From positions 1,860,001 to 1,924,000 of the forward strand of contig CAVWLA010000003.1 of the NCBI GenBank assembly GCA_963755825.1: 64,000 nt of DNA. Direction: 5' to 3'. The position numbers and the translations under genes are program-made. Shown here one piece after another: positions 10,307-18,411 of this stretch (position 1 is its first letter; each line of letters opens with the position of its first letter). The stretch comes from DATBQN01 sp963755825 (GTDB taxonomy: Bacteria > Acidobacteriota > Thermoanaerobaculia > Multivoradales > UBA5704). The notes under the pieces are model-generated. The model made no database searches, was not told where the DNA came from, and saw nothing but the letters and a program-made list of their open reading frames with translations.

Positions 10307-11590
10307 CTAGGCGGTCGCCCGCTTGAGGATCGCCGCCGGGTAGCGGCCGAGGGCGCGGAGGATGGGGGCCAGGCTCGCGAGCGTGGCGACGGCGAGGCCG
10401 GCGAGAGCCGCGTAGGGGAGGAGCGCCCAGGCCCAGGGGACGGCGACGCCGAGCAGCCGGCTGCCGAGCAGCCGGCCGAGGGAGAGGCCGGTGCCGCCGC
10501 CGGCGATGCCGCCGGCGAGCCCGAGGAGCGCCGCCTCCGAGAGGAAGAAGAGCACCACCCGGCTGCGCGCGGCGCCGATGGCGACGAGGAGCCCCGCCTC
10601 CAGCCGCCGCTCCATGACGGTCGCCGTCATCGCCGCCGTGACGCCGACCGCGGCGCCGAGGAGGGCGACGATGGCCAGCACCGCGAGGATGCCGCGCAGG
10701 CTCCCGGTGACCGCGGCGGTGGCCGCCGTGACGCCGTGGAGGACGCGCGCCCGCGCGCCGGGGAGCGACTCCGAGATCTGGAAGGCGACCGACGAGGGGT
10801 AGGCGGTGCAGTACCAGGTGTCGTACTGGGCGCCGGTGAGGCTCCGAGGGTCGCGGACGTTGCCGCTCTCCGGCTTGGTCAGCGCGAACACCTCGGCGCG
10901 CGTGTAGCGGCCGGGTTGGCCGGCGAGGCCGGCGACGACGGAGAGCGGCACCAGCGCCTGCTCCTCCTCGTCGCCGCCGCTCGCCACCAGCCCGACGACG
11001 CGCAGCTCCGCGGCGCGCGGCCCGAGGTCGGCGTGGACGGTGGCGCCGAGACCGACGCCGAGGCGAGCCGCGAGCCGGCGGCCGAGAGCCGCCTCCGGCG
11101 GCCCACCCGGCGGGGCGGCGTCGGCGGGCCAGCGGCCGGCGATGCGGAGCGTCGGGCGCACGGCGGGGAGGCCCGTCCGCCAGGTCGCCAGCTGCGGATC
11201 GGCGGCGACGGCGAACCAGGTGCCGACCACCGGCGCGACGGCGACGGCGCCGGTGTTGGTGGGAGCCGCCGGAGCGGCGGCCGGCGGCGCCCCGGCGGGC
11301 GCCAGCCGCACGCGCAGCTCGTAGAGCGGCGCGAAGGCGATGATGTTGTTGGCCCAGAAGATCTTCTTGAGGTTGGTGAGCTCGGCGACCGGCAGCGTGG
11401 CGCCGCGCGCCGGCACCACCTCCAGGTTCGCGCCGTAGGAGGAGAGCTCGGCGGCGAGCCGGTCGCCCGAGGCGAGCACCACCTCGGCGAGCGCCGCCGC
11501 GCCCATCGTGCCGAGGGCGACGGCGGTGGCGGCGAGGAGCTTGCGGCGGGTGCCGCGGCGCACCGATTCGGCGAGCAGGCGAAGGTACAT
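10307..11590 (-). CDS. FtsX/MacB-type ABC transporter permease, larger paralogue
   Basis: A 427-residue permease with the same topology as its neighbour but a much larger periplasmic domain (about residues 40-300), rich in Pro/Ala and carrying a WYCTAYPSS segment. Helices lie at about residues 18-38, 308-335, 352-380 and 390-415. The coupling loop reads MERRLEAGLLVAIGAARSRV. In the known P19/FTR1 iron loci of Campylobacter and pathogenic E. coli, two unequal permeases of this kind sit between the FTR1/DUF2318 genes and the ATPase, exactly as here. The start ATG is 20 bases after the FTR1-DUF2318 stop. Confidence 0.87.
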   Translation of the reverse strand: MYLRLLAESVRRGTRRKLLAATAVALGTMGAAALAEVVLASGDRLAAELSSYGANLEVVPARGATLPVAELTNLKKIFWANNIIAFAPLYELRVRLAPAGAPPAAAPAAPTNTGAVAVAPVVGTWFAVAADPQLATWRTGLPAVRPTLRIAGRWPADAAPPGGPPEAALGRRLAARLGVGLGATVHADLGPRAAELRVVGLVASGGDEEEQALVPLSVVAGLAGQPGRYTRAEVFALTKPESGNVRDPRSLTGAQYDTWYCTAYPSSVAFQISESLPGARARVLHGVTAATAAVTGSLRGILAVLAIVALLGAAVGVTAAMTATVMERRLEAGLLVAIGAARSRVVLFFLSEAALLGLAGGIAGGGTGLSLGRLLGSRLLGVAVPWAWALLPYAALAGLAVATLASLAPILRALGRYPAAILKRATA

Positions 11591-11610
11591 GGGCTCGAGT
11601 CCGCCCGGCG

Positions 11611-12903
11611 CTACATCGCGTGCGCGGCGTGCTGGGCCGCGGCGCCGAAGTACCGGCCGCCGGCCGCCAGATCGGCGGCCGCCAGCACGAGGTCGCCGCC
11701 TTCGACGTGCGAGGCGAGCGGGATGGGGTTGCAGCCGCCGGAGCGGCCGATCGAGGGCGGATAGATGAGCGAGCCGCAGTGCAGGCAGGCGATGTTGCCA
11801 CCCTCCTGGTAGTAGCCGCGCGCGCCGCAGACCAGGCAGGCGTCGAAGGCGGTGGCGAGGTGGCCCTGGGAGTCGACCGGCACCGCGATGAAGCGCACGC
11901 TGGCGCCGCCGATGGTGGCGACGAAGCGGCGCAGCGTCTGGCCGTGGAAGGAGGCGAGCGGGATGCGCACGGTGCCGTCGGCGCCCGGCGCCACCGGCGC
12001 GGCGGGCGACAGGCTGGCGGGCGGCCGCGAGTAGACCCAGCCGAGGCCGAGGGCGGCGAGGATGGCGATCCCCAGCGTCGCGCCGAGCGCCCGCGCCCGC
12101 CGCTGCCGGCCCTCGGCGGCGCGCTCGAGGCGCGCGCCGGCGGCATCCGCCGGCGGCGCCACCGCGACCTGGCGCCGGCCGGGGACGAGGAGCATGAGGA
12201 GCGGCAGGGCGAGGACGGCGAGAACGAAGAAGAACTCGTCCTTGACCAGCGGCCCGATGGTCGCCATGGTGGTCGGGTTCGCCGGCAGCCACCCCGCCTC
12301 GGCGAGCTCGTGATACCCGTTCAAGAGGAGCTGGAGGAGGAAGACGAGGAGCGCGATGCCAGTGACGGTGAAGAAGCGCCCGAGGTCGACCCGCACGCTG
12401 CCGCGGACGAAGAAGACGCCGAAGGCGGCGGCGAGCGCCAGGCCGACGAGGGCGCCGAGGATCGCCAGCAGGCCGCTGGTGGTGAGCGAGATGGCGGAGA
12501 GGAAGAGGACGGTCTCGGCACCCTCGCGGAAGATCATCACGAAGGTGAAGAGGAAGATGCCGATGCCCACCGAGCGCGCCGAATCGCGTTCCACGATGCG
12601 GCCGAGCGCCCCGCGCACCTCGCCGGCGAGCTCGCGCGAGTGCCGCCACATCCAGACCAGGACGGAGGCCACCAGCAGGGCGGAGACGACGTAGAGGAGC
12701 CCCTCGAAGACCTCCTCGTCGATGGCGATGCGGTAGAGCGCGAAGGCGCCGGCGAGGGCGGCCGCCGCCGCCGTGGCGATCCCCGCCCACACCGCCGGCA
12801 GGTGGCGCTCCTGCCCCTCCTTGCGCAGGAAGGCGACGATGATGCCGACCATGAGAGCGGCCTCGATCCCCTCGCGGAGGGCGACGATCAGCGCTTCAAG
12901 CAT
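11611..12903 (-). CDS. FTR1-family iron permease fused to a DUF2318 domain
   Basis: A 430-residue fusion. Residues 1-240 form an FTR1/EfeU-type permease with seven hydrophobic segments and both iron-binding motifs: REGIE (10-14) and REGAE (126-130). After an eighth hydrophobic segment (about 272-290), the exported part (about 310-415) is a DUF2318-like domain with two CxxC pairs, C356/C359 and C373/C376, plus C391 in GGCNPIP. In Campylobacter these two functions are separate genes beside P19. The permease takes iron across the inner membrane; the Cys-rich domain may bind metal or pass electrons. No P19 gene is seen. The start lies 8 bases inside the 3' end of fur, so the pair is coupled. Confidence 0.93.
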   Translation of the reverse strand: MLEALIVALREGIEAALMVGIIVAFLRKEGQERHLPAVWAGIATAAAAALAGAFALYRIAIDEEVFEGLLYVVSALLVASVLVWMWRHSRELAGEVRGALGRIVERDSARSVGIGIFLFTFVMIFREGAETVLFLSAISLTTSGLLAILGALVGLALAAAFGVFFVRGSVRVDLGRFFTVTGIALLVFLLQLLLNGYHELAEAGWLPANPTTMATIGPLVKDEFFFVLAVLALPLLMLLVPGRRQVAVAPPADAAGARLERAAEGRQRRARALGATLGIAILAALGLGWVYSRPPASLSPAAPVAPGADGTVRIPLASFHGQTLRRFVATIGGASVRFIAVPVDSQGHLATAFDACLVCGARGYYQEGGNIACLHCGSLIYPPSIGRSGGCNPIPLASHVEGGDLVLAAADLAAGGRYFGAAAQHAAHAM

Positions 12904-13405
12904 GCGCCGCGCTCCCCCCGCCGGCGCGGCCGGCGGGCCCGCTACGGGCGGCCGGCTCGCTCTCGGCGGCGGCCGCGCAGCTGTTGCAGCGGCCGGCGAT
13001 CTGCAGCGTGTGGCGCGCCGGCTCGAAGCCGTGGGCGCGGCAGATCTCGGCCTGCAGCGCGGCGATGCCGGGGCTCACGAACTCGACCACCCGGCCGCAC
13101 TCGGTGCAGACCAGATGGTCGTGGTGCTGCTGGCCGCCGTGCAGGTGCTCGTAGAGGAACCCGCGGCTGCCCAGGCGCTGCTTGCGGGCGAAGCCGCAGG
13201 CGACCAGCAGATCGAGGTTCCGGTAGACGGTGGCGCGCGATATCTTCGAGCCGCGCCGCTGCATGGCGCGCAGCAGCGCGTCGGCGTCGATATGGCCGTG
13301 CTGGGCGAACACCTCATCGAAGAGCGCCAGGCGCTCCCCGGTGACGCGCTGACCGCGGTCTCGCAACAGGGCCAGGAACTGCTCGCGCTCGCGGATCTCT
13401 GCCAT
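12896..13405 (-). CDS. fur: Fur-family metalloregulator
   Basis: A 169-residue Fur-family repressor. The winged helix (about residues 10-85) includes KISRATVYRNLDLLV. Metal-site residues are present: HHDH (94-97), C100/C103 in CTEC, and a second CxxC at C140/C143, which completes the structural zinc site. A Gly/Ala/Pro-rich tail follows. The closest subgroup is probably Fur, since it heads an iron operon, although PerR or Zur cannot be excluded from motifs alone. The gene overlaps FTR1 by 8 bases. A strong palindrome 63-85 bases upstream of the start codon is a likely self-operator, making the locus autoregulated. Confidence 0.92.
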   Translation of the reverse strand: MAEIREREQFLALLRDRGQRVTGERLALFDEVFAQHGHIDADALLRAMQRRGSKISRATVYRNLDLLVACGFARKQRLGSRGFLYEHLHGGQQHHDHLVCTECGRVVEFVSPGIAALQAEICRAHGFEPARHTLQIAGRCNSCAAAAESEPAARSGPAGRAGGGSAAHA

Positions 13406-13442
13406 GGCCGGGCTCTCGAAGGCTCCTTGCGGGGGCTGGTGC

Positions 13443-13519
13443 GGACCGCCGCGGTTCTCCCGATCGACTTTTGAGACAATGTCTCAAAAGATCGAGACGA
13501 TTCTGGACCGCTGCGGTCC
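13443..13519. repeat. Pair of GC-rich 7-1-7 palindromes flanking the fur operator
   Basis: GGACCGC-T-GCGGTCC at 13505-13519 is perfect and lies in the promoter spacer. GGACCGC-C-GCGGTTC at 13443-13457 is the same element with one mismatch. They sit about 33 and 29 bases either side of the centre of the AT-rich palindrome, so all three dyads are spaced by roughly three helical turns. This looks like a second operator, used by a different protein or by Fur oligomers. Confidence 0.5.
13468..13490. promoter_or_regulatory. Perfect 11-1-11 palindrome, candidate Fur operator
   Basis: The left arm is CTTTTGAGACA and the right arm is its exact complement, separated by one A. The core is a 7-1-7 repeat (TGAGACA-A-TGTCTCA), the spacing typical of Fur, Zur and PerR boxes, though not the classic Fur sequence. 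It lies directly after the predicted start of transcription of fur, where bound repressor would block the iron operon. It is also in the divergent fur-gdhA gap and could act on both genes. Confidence 0.7.
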
Positions 13520-13529
13520 TGTTTGTCAA
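13500..13529 (-). promoter_or_regulatory. Predicted sigma70 promoter of the fur-iron operon
   Basis: Read on the minus strand, a perfect -35 TTGACA (13524-13529) is followed after 18 bases by a -10 CAGAAT (13500-13505, 4 of 6 matches). Predicted initiation is near 13493, three bases before the 23-bp palindrome. The rest of the gap to gdhA (13530-13716) shows no comparably clear promoter or terminator. Confidence 0.55.
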
Positions 13530-13716
13530 CTCGCCGCTTCGCCGAGCCGCGCCACGCCCCGCTCCAGCCGGCACTGCCCTCGATAAACCCGGTGATACAC
13601 TGCGTTTACGCCATGCGCGGAGACCTCCCTCTCCGCGCCGCTCGTAGGCCGAGCAACCCGGCGCCGACCGGCGCCCCGCCTCTCCGACCGCTTCCTCAGG
13701 AGCCGCGCGCCGCGAC

Positions 13717-14982
13717 ATGAGCGACACCAGCGAAAAACCGCGCCCGACCACCGACTTCCAGATCGCCTCCGAGCAGTTCGACATCGCGAGCGAGATTATG
13801 GGTCTCCACGAGGAGCTGCGGCTCCTGCTGAAGACCCCCTTCCGCGAGATGCGGGTCGACGTCCCCATCCGCCGCGACGACGGCACCGGCGCGGTCTTCA
13901 TCGGCTACCGCGTGCAGCACAACGGCGCCCGCGGCCCCTACAAAGGGGGCATCCGCTATCACCCCGAGGTCGACATCTACGAGGTGCGCGCCCTCGCCGC
14001 GCTGATGACCTGGAAGACGGCGCTGATGGACCTGCCGTTCGGCGGCGCCAAGGGCGGCGTCGCCTGCGTGCCATGGGAGATGAGCCCCGGCGAGCTCGAG
14101 CGCCTCACCCGCAAGTTCATCCAGCGCATCTCGATCATCCTCGGGCCGCAGCGCGACATCCCGGCCCCGGACATGTACACCAACGCCCAGACGATGGCCT
14201 GGATCATGGACCAGTACGGGCGGAAGAACGGCTACTCGCCGGCGATCGTCACCGGCAAGCCGCTCGAGCTCGGCGGCTCGCAGGGCCGCGAGGCGGCGAC
14301 CGGGCGCGGCACCGTCTTCCTGCTCGAGCACCTCGCCCGCGAGTGGGGGGTCGACCCGGCGGCGAGCACCGCGGTGATCCAGGGCTTCGGCAACGTCGGC
14401 ACCTTCGCCGCCCGCTTCTTCCACGAGCTAGGCGGGAGAGTGGTGGCGGTCTCCGACATCGACGGCGGCCTCCACGACCCGGCCGGCCTCGACATCCCGG
14501 CGCTCCTCGCCTACGCCCGCGATCATCACGGCAGCATCAAGGGCTTCGGCCAGGGCCGCGAGGTCTCCAATCAGGACATCCTCACCCTGCCCTGCGATTT
14601 CCTCATCCCGGCGGCCCTCGGCGGCGTCATCAACCGCAAGAACTGCGAGGCGATCCAGGCGCGCTTCATCCTCGAGGCCGCCAACTCGCCGACGACGCCG
14701 CGCGCCGACCAGAAGCTCGCCGAGCGCGGCATCGTCGTCGCCCCCGACATCCTGGTCAACGCCGGCGGCGTCACCGTCTCCTACTTCGAGTGGGTGCAGA
14801 ACCTCCAGCAGTTCTTCTGGGACGAGGAGCAGGTCAACCGCGAGCTGGCGAAGCGGATGGAGAAGGCCTGGCACGAGGTGCTGGCGGTCCACAAGGCGAA
14901 GAAGATCGACCTCCGCCGCTCGGCCTACGTCATCGCCATCGACCGCGTGGCGCGCGCCGAGAGCCTGCGCGGCTTCGAGTGA
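13717..14982 (+). CDS. gdhA: Glu/Leu/Phe/Val dehydrogenase, probably glutamate dehydrogenase
   Basis: NAD(P)-dependent oxidative deamination of glutamate, or the reverse assimilation of ammonia, in the cytoplasm. The 421 residues match hexameric GDHs. The substrate-binding lysines appear in RGPYKGGIRYHP (K76) and TWKTAL (K100), and the catalytic lysine in PFGGAKGGV (K112). The nucleotide fold has GFGNVG at about residues 226-231. The C-terminus has NAGGVTVSYFEWVQN, typical of GDH. Specificity for NAD or NADP cannot be decided by eye. It is divergent from fur and shares its 311-base upstream region, so the fur palindromes may touch its control. Confidence 0.93.
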   Translation: MSDTSEKPRPTTDFQIASEQFDIASEIMGLHEELRLLLKTPFREMRVDVPIRRDDGTGAVFIGYRVQHNGARGPYKGGIRYHPEVDIYEVRALAALMTWKTALMDLPFGGAKGGVACVPWEMSPGELERLTRKFIQRISIILGPQRDIPAPDMYTNAQTMAWIMDQYGRKNGYSPAIVTGKPLELGGSQGREAATGRGTVFLLEHLAREWGVDPAASTAVIQGFGNVGTFAARFFHELGGRVVAVSDIDGGLHDPAGLDIPALLAYARDHHGSIKGFGQGREVSNQDILTLPCDFLIPAALGGVINRKNCEAIQARFILEAANSPTTPRADQKLAERGIVVAPDILVNAGGVTVSYFEWVQNLQQFFWDEEQVNRELAKRMEKAWHEVLAVHKAKKIDLRRSAYVIAIDRVARAESLRGFE

Positions 14983-14991
14983 GGCCGGCGC

Positions 14992-15459
14992 TCACTCCAG
15001 CTCGTCGCCGAACGGCGGCACCCGCGACCACGACGTAACCCACGCCGAGCCGCTCCCCCGCGCCACCTCGGCCCTGACGACGCGCAGCCGGCCGGCGAAG
15101 CCGGCGGCGGCGCGCACCTCGAAGCGGCCGACGCCAACGAATTCGATACGGCTGCCAATGATGCCGCCGGCGAACGGGTGCGCCGCGACGCCGCGATAGC
15201 CGGGATCGGCGGCGAGGTGCGCCAGGGTCTCGGCGAGCGCCGCGTCGGAGAGCGCGTCGAGCGCCGTCGCCGCGGCATCGGCGCGCGCGGCGCGCATGCG
15301 GAGCAGGAGCGCCGAGGCGGCGAGCTCGAGCGAGACGGCGACGAGGAAGAGGACGAGGAGCGCGGTGAGCAGCGCATAGCCGCTCTCGCCCGCCCGCACC
15401 TCCAGCTCTGTCGCTCGATCGCCGGAATCGTCTGCGGCGTCGATCTCCCCCCTCCTCAC
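14992..15459 (-). CDS. PilX-like minor pilin / pilus assembly protein
   Basis: A 155-residue protein with a degenerate type IV pilin N-terminus: GESGYALLTALLVLFLVAVS (about residues 24-43), i.e. a Gly-cleavage site followed by the hydrophobic helix, as in PilX/GspK-type proteins ('GYALL' rather than 'GFTLIE'). The rest is a small alpha/beta domain with no recognised motif. It overlaps the upstream minor pilin by four bases (ATGA) and ends the three-gene pilin operon. It is likely part of a priming complex at the tip of a type IV pilus or type II secretion pseudopilus. The pilY1 gene, usually adjacent, is at the other end of the window. Confidence 0.68.
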   Translation of the reverse strand: MRRGEIDAADDSGDRATELEVRAGESGYALLTALLVLFLVAVSLELAASALLLRMRAARADAAATALDALSDAALAETLAHLAADPGYRGVAAHPFAGGIIGSRIEFVGVGRFEVRAAAGFAGRLRVVRAEVARGSGSAWVTSWSRVPPFGDELE

Positions 15460-16031
15460 CAGCCGCTCCCCAGGCCGCCGCCGCGCGGCACCGCCTGGAG
15501 GGTCTCCGTCCTCTCCTCCCAGACGCTGCCGCGGTCGGCCGGCAGCCCCTGCAGCGGGCTGCGGCCGAGCGCCCGGCGGCGGTAGGTGATGGTGATCGCG
15601 GCGAGGCGGTCGCCCAGCGGAACGGCGGAGAAGGCGACGACGTTGCGCCAGGCCGGCGCATCCGACTCGATCTCGCCGCTCGCCGCGACGACCTGCCGCC
15701 GCAGGTCGGAGCCCACCTGCCGATAGACGACGGTGCCCGCCGGATGGCCGTCGAGCCGCAGGCCGCCGTCGGGCAGCAGCGAGAAGCTCGCGGCGGCGCG
15801 CACGTCCCCGCGCATCCGCGCCAGGAGGAGGACGGCCGGCGGCTCGCTGACCTCGCCCTGGGCGGTGGCGAAGCGCTGGGCGCTCTCGGCGAGGAGCTGC
15901 GCCGCGAGCGCCAGGGCGAAGAGCAGGAGGACGAGGGCGATCATCGTCTCGATGAGCGTGAAGCCGCGCGCGCCGCGAACGCCGCAGACACCGCGAGCCG
16001 GGGCGGGCGACGCCGGCGCCGGTGTTTTCAT
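15456..16031 (-). CDS. PilW-like minor pilin with prepilin cleavage site
   Basis: A 191-residue prepilin-like protein. The processing site ARGFTLIETMIALVLLLFAL starts at about residue 22, with Gly at -1, Phe at +1 and the conserved Glu at +5, followed by a hydrophobic helix. The globular domain contains VVYRQVGSDLRRQVV, often seen in PilW-like proteins, but it is short for PilW. The leader is rich in Pro/Ala. It overlaps both neighbouring pilin genes by four bases, so the three are made from one mRNA in matched amounts. Confidence 0.78.
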   Translation of the reverse strand: MKTPAPASPAPARGVCGVRGARGFTLIETMIALVLLLFALALAAQLLAESAQRFATAQGEVSEPPAVLLLARMRGDVRAAASFSLLPDGGLRLDGHPAGTVVYRQVGSDLRRQVVAASGEIESDAPAWRNVVAFSAVPLGDRLAAITITYRRRALGRSPLQGLPADRGSVWEERTETLQAVPRGGGLGSGW

Positions 16032-16480
16032 GGCGCCGCCGCCGCGGGCTGCCAGACCATGCTGGCGAGCCGCCGCTCGGCGGGCGCGCCGGCGACCAGG
16101 TAGTGAGCGCGGAGGGCGACCTCGTAGAGGCCGGGAGGACCGCCGGCGGCGGCGGTGACGTCGACCTCGAGCGTCATGCCGTCCGGCGCGCCGCCGAGCT
16201 CCCCGGCGAGGCTCGGCGAGGCGAAGTGGCCGGGGCTGATGGGCACCGCCCCCGAGCGGATCGCTTCGAGCGCTCCGGCGAGCGCGCCGCGCGCCGCGCG
16301 GTCGGCGTCGAGGCGATGGACGTAGCGCGCCTGGCCGAGGAGGAGCGACATGCCGAGGAGGAGCGCGACGCTCAGGATGGCGAGGGCGATCGCCACCTCG
16401 AGGAGGGAGAAGCCGGCGGCGGACGACGGCGCGAGCGCGGGGCCGGGGAGGGCCGACCGCCGGATCGAGCGCTCCGCCAT
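16028..16480 (-). CDS. PilV/GspI-like minor pilin
   Basis: A 150-residue prepilin with AAGFSLLEVAIALAILSVAL at about residues 22-41: cleavage after Gly, Glu at +5, and a hydrophobic spine. It is the first gene of the pilV-W-X-like set and lies about 30 bases upstream of the dipeptidase stop codon, both on the minus strand, so it may belong to a longer transcript. Pilus versus secretion pseudopilus cannot be decided here. Confidence 0.78.
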   Translation of the reverse strand: MAERSIRRSALPGPALAPSSAAGFSLLEVAIALAILSVALLLGMSLLLGQARYVHRLDADRAARGALAGALEAIRSGAVPISPGHFASPSLAGELGGAPDGMTLEVDVTAAAGGPPGLYEVALRAHYLVAGAPAERRLASMVWQPAAAAP

Positions 16481-16510
16481 CCGCCGTCTCCGTCCGTTGC
16501 CGGCGGCCCG

Positions 16511-18340
16511 CTAGGGCACCGCCGGCGCCGCGCGGCCGAGCTTCCACAGCGCGGCGACGGTCAGCTCGGCGATCCGCTCGAGCTCGGCGGGCGTCATGTA
16601 CTCGTCGGTGCCGTGGCCGCGATAGTGGACCATGTCCGTCGACGGCCCGAAGTCGACGCCGCCGGTGAACAGCCGTGCCTGGGTGCCGCCGCCGATGGCG
16701 ATCGGCTTGCCCGGCTCGCCGGTCACCTCCTGCCAGACCTCGAGGAGGCTCTTGACCAGCCTGCCGTCCGCCGGCGCCAGGTGCGGCTCGCTGGCGATCT
16801 CCGTCGCCGCGGCGATCGCGGCGCCGCTGGCGCGGTCGAAGATGGCGACGCGCTCGGCCAGGCTCTTCTCGATCTCCGCCTTGGTCACACCCTGCGGCTG
16901 GCGGATGTTGACCTCGGCGATGGGAACGCCGTCCTTCTCGCGCAGGAAGGAGAGGTTGGCGGTGAGCTCGCCCATCACCGGATCGCGCCGCGCGAGACCG
17001 AGCGAGCGGCCGTCGGACTCGGTCCCCACGGCGCCGCCGACGAAGGCGGCGAGCGCTCCCCAGCGGTCGAGGGTGATGTCGAGGCTGGCGACGAAGGCGG
17101 TCAAGTCGCCGAGCGCGTTGTGGCCGCTCTTCGGCTCCGACGAATGGCCGCCCTTGCCGAGCGCGGCGATCACCAGCGAGCCGTCCTGGCGCGTCACCTC
17201 GAAGCGGGCCGGCGGATGGGCCGCCGCCCAGCGCTCGGTGGCGTGCGCCAGCTCGGCGCGCGCGGCGTCGAGGTCGCCGCCGGCGGCCGGCTTCGCCGGC
17301 GGTGCCGGCGATGCCGGCGACATTGGCTCGAGCCAGGCGGTGCCGCGCTCGGCGATGATCGACATGCCGCTCCCCCCCTCCATCTTCTCCACCCGGTAGC
17401 GCGCCGGCTTGGGCGGGTTGGCGGGCGAGCCGGAGGTGAAGGTGAGGATGCCGTACCCCTTCTGGGCATGGGTGACCGGATAGCCGGCGTCGAGGCCGAT
17501 CGTCGTCTCCGGCATCGGCGCGCGGGCCAGGTAGTAGGGGATCTCGTCCCAGCTCGACTCCTCGCCGTTGGCGACGATCAGGCGCACCGTCGCGCCGCGC
17601 GGCCAGCCGGAGTCGGCGAGCGCCGCGATGGCGTAGAGGCCGGCGACCAGCGGCCCCTTGTCGTCCTCGGTGCCGCGGCCAATGATCCGATCGCCGCGGT
17701 CACCGCGGTCGCCATGGTCGCCGCCCTCGGCCCCAGCACCCTCGCTCTTCACCAGCGCGCCGGCGAACGGCGGCGACGACCACTGCTGCCCTTCGACGCC
17801 CTGCACGTCGCCATGGGTCAAGAGCGCCAGGACGTGCGGCGGGCCGGGCAGCGTGATCTCGACCACCCGCCCGTCATAGTCCTTGAAGGCGAGGCCGAGC
17901 GAGGCGGCGCGGCGCGCCAGCCACTCGTCCTGCCGCACGATCTCGGGGAGGTCCCAGTTCTGCTTGCCGGCGACGGTGAAGGTCTGGAAGCCGACCATCG
18001 CCTGCAGGTCGTGGACGATCGCCTCGCCGTAGCGCGCCTGGACGTAGCGGCGCAGCAGGCACGCGGCGAGCCCGGCCTCGGCGGCCGGCACGGCGCGCCC
18101 GGGCACCAGCGCCTCGATGCGCCGGCCCAGCCGCGGGTTGCCGCCGGACCGCGCCATGGCCCCGGCGGCCTGGCGGAAGGCGGCAAAGGCGCTGGCGCCG
18201 TCGCCCTTCGCCGCCGCGGCGGCCCGCGAGGCGCGCTCGAGCGGTCCGGAGAACGGCGCGCAGGGGGAAGAGGGCGGCGCGGCGCTGGCAGCCGCGGCTC
18301 CGAACACCACGAGCGGCAGCAGGGCGGCGAAGATCTTCAT
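16511..18340 (-). CDS. Exported M20-family dipeptidase (PepV-like)
   Basis: A 609-residue zinc peptidase with an N-terminal signal peptide (about residues 2-20). Binuclear zinc ligands are visible: LLTHGDVQGV (His/Asp), GRGTEDDKGP (bridging Asp), NGEESSWDE (catalytic Glu pair) and the C-terminal YRGHGTDEYM (His). A KGGHSSEPKSGHNAL segment matches the lid/dimer domain of PepV/carnosinase-type enzymes. It is longer than the usual 470 residues because of an N-terminal extension and a linker rich in Gly/Asp/Arg repeats (GGDHGDRGDRGDR), encoded by short imperfect DNA repeats near 17700. It probably cleaves dipeptides in the periplasm. Confidence 0.88.
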   Translation of the reverse strand: MKIFAALLPLVVFGAAAASAAPPSSPCAPFSGPLERASRAAAAAKGDGASAFAAFRQAAGAMARSGGNPRLGRRIEALVPGRAVPAAEAGLAACLLRRYVQARYGEAIVHDLQAMVGFQTFTVAGKQNWDLPEIVRQDEWLARRAASLGLAFKDYDGRVVEITLPGPPHVLALLTHGDVQGVEGQQWSSPPFAGALVKSEGAGAEGGDHGDRGDRGDRIIGRGTEDDKGPLVAGLYAIAALADSGWPRGATVRLIVANGEESSWDEIPYYLARAPMPETTIGLDAGYPVTHAQKGYGILTFTSGSPANPPKPARYRVEKMEGGSGMSIIAERGTAWLEPMSPASPAPPAKPAAGGDLDAARAELAHATERWAAAHPPARFEVTRQDGSLVIAALGKGGHSSEPKSGHNALGDLTAFVASLDITLDRWGALAAFVGGAVGTESDGRSLGLARRDPVMGELTANLSFLREKDGVPIAEVNIRQPQGVTKAEIEKSLAERVAIFDRASGAAIAAATEIASEPHLAPADGRLVKSLLEVWQEVTGEPGKPIAIGGGTQARLFTGGVDFGPSTDMVHYRGHGTDEYMTPAELERIAELTVAALWKLGRAAPAVP

Positions 18341-18411
18341 AGGACCGAAACGATACACCCGCCGGCCCCCTGCCGCCCGCCGGGCGCGACGGAGGGGCCG
18401 GCGTCACCCGC

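Noticed and set aside
9956..11764. A 602-codon plus-strand frame opposite the two permeases
   Set aside because: The sequence is low-complexity Gly/Asp/Arg/Ala with no motif, while the minus strand has intact FtsX-type permeases with overlapping starts and stops.
13404..13586. Short plus-strand ORF across the fur promoter
   Set aside because: No ribosome site or homology, and it runs through the promoter and palindromes.
17690..17750. Short GC repeats in the dipeptidase gene as a possible CRISPR or minisatellite
   Set aside because: They are in-frame 9-base units encoding a Gly/Asp/Arg linker; no spacers or conserved repeat unit exist.
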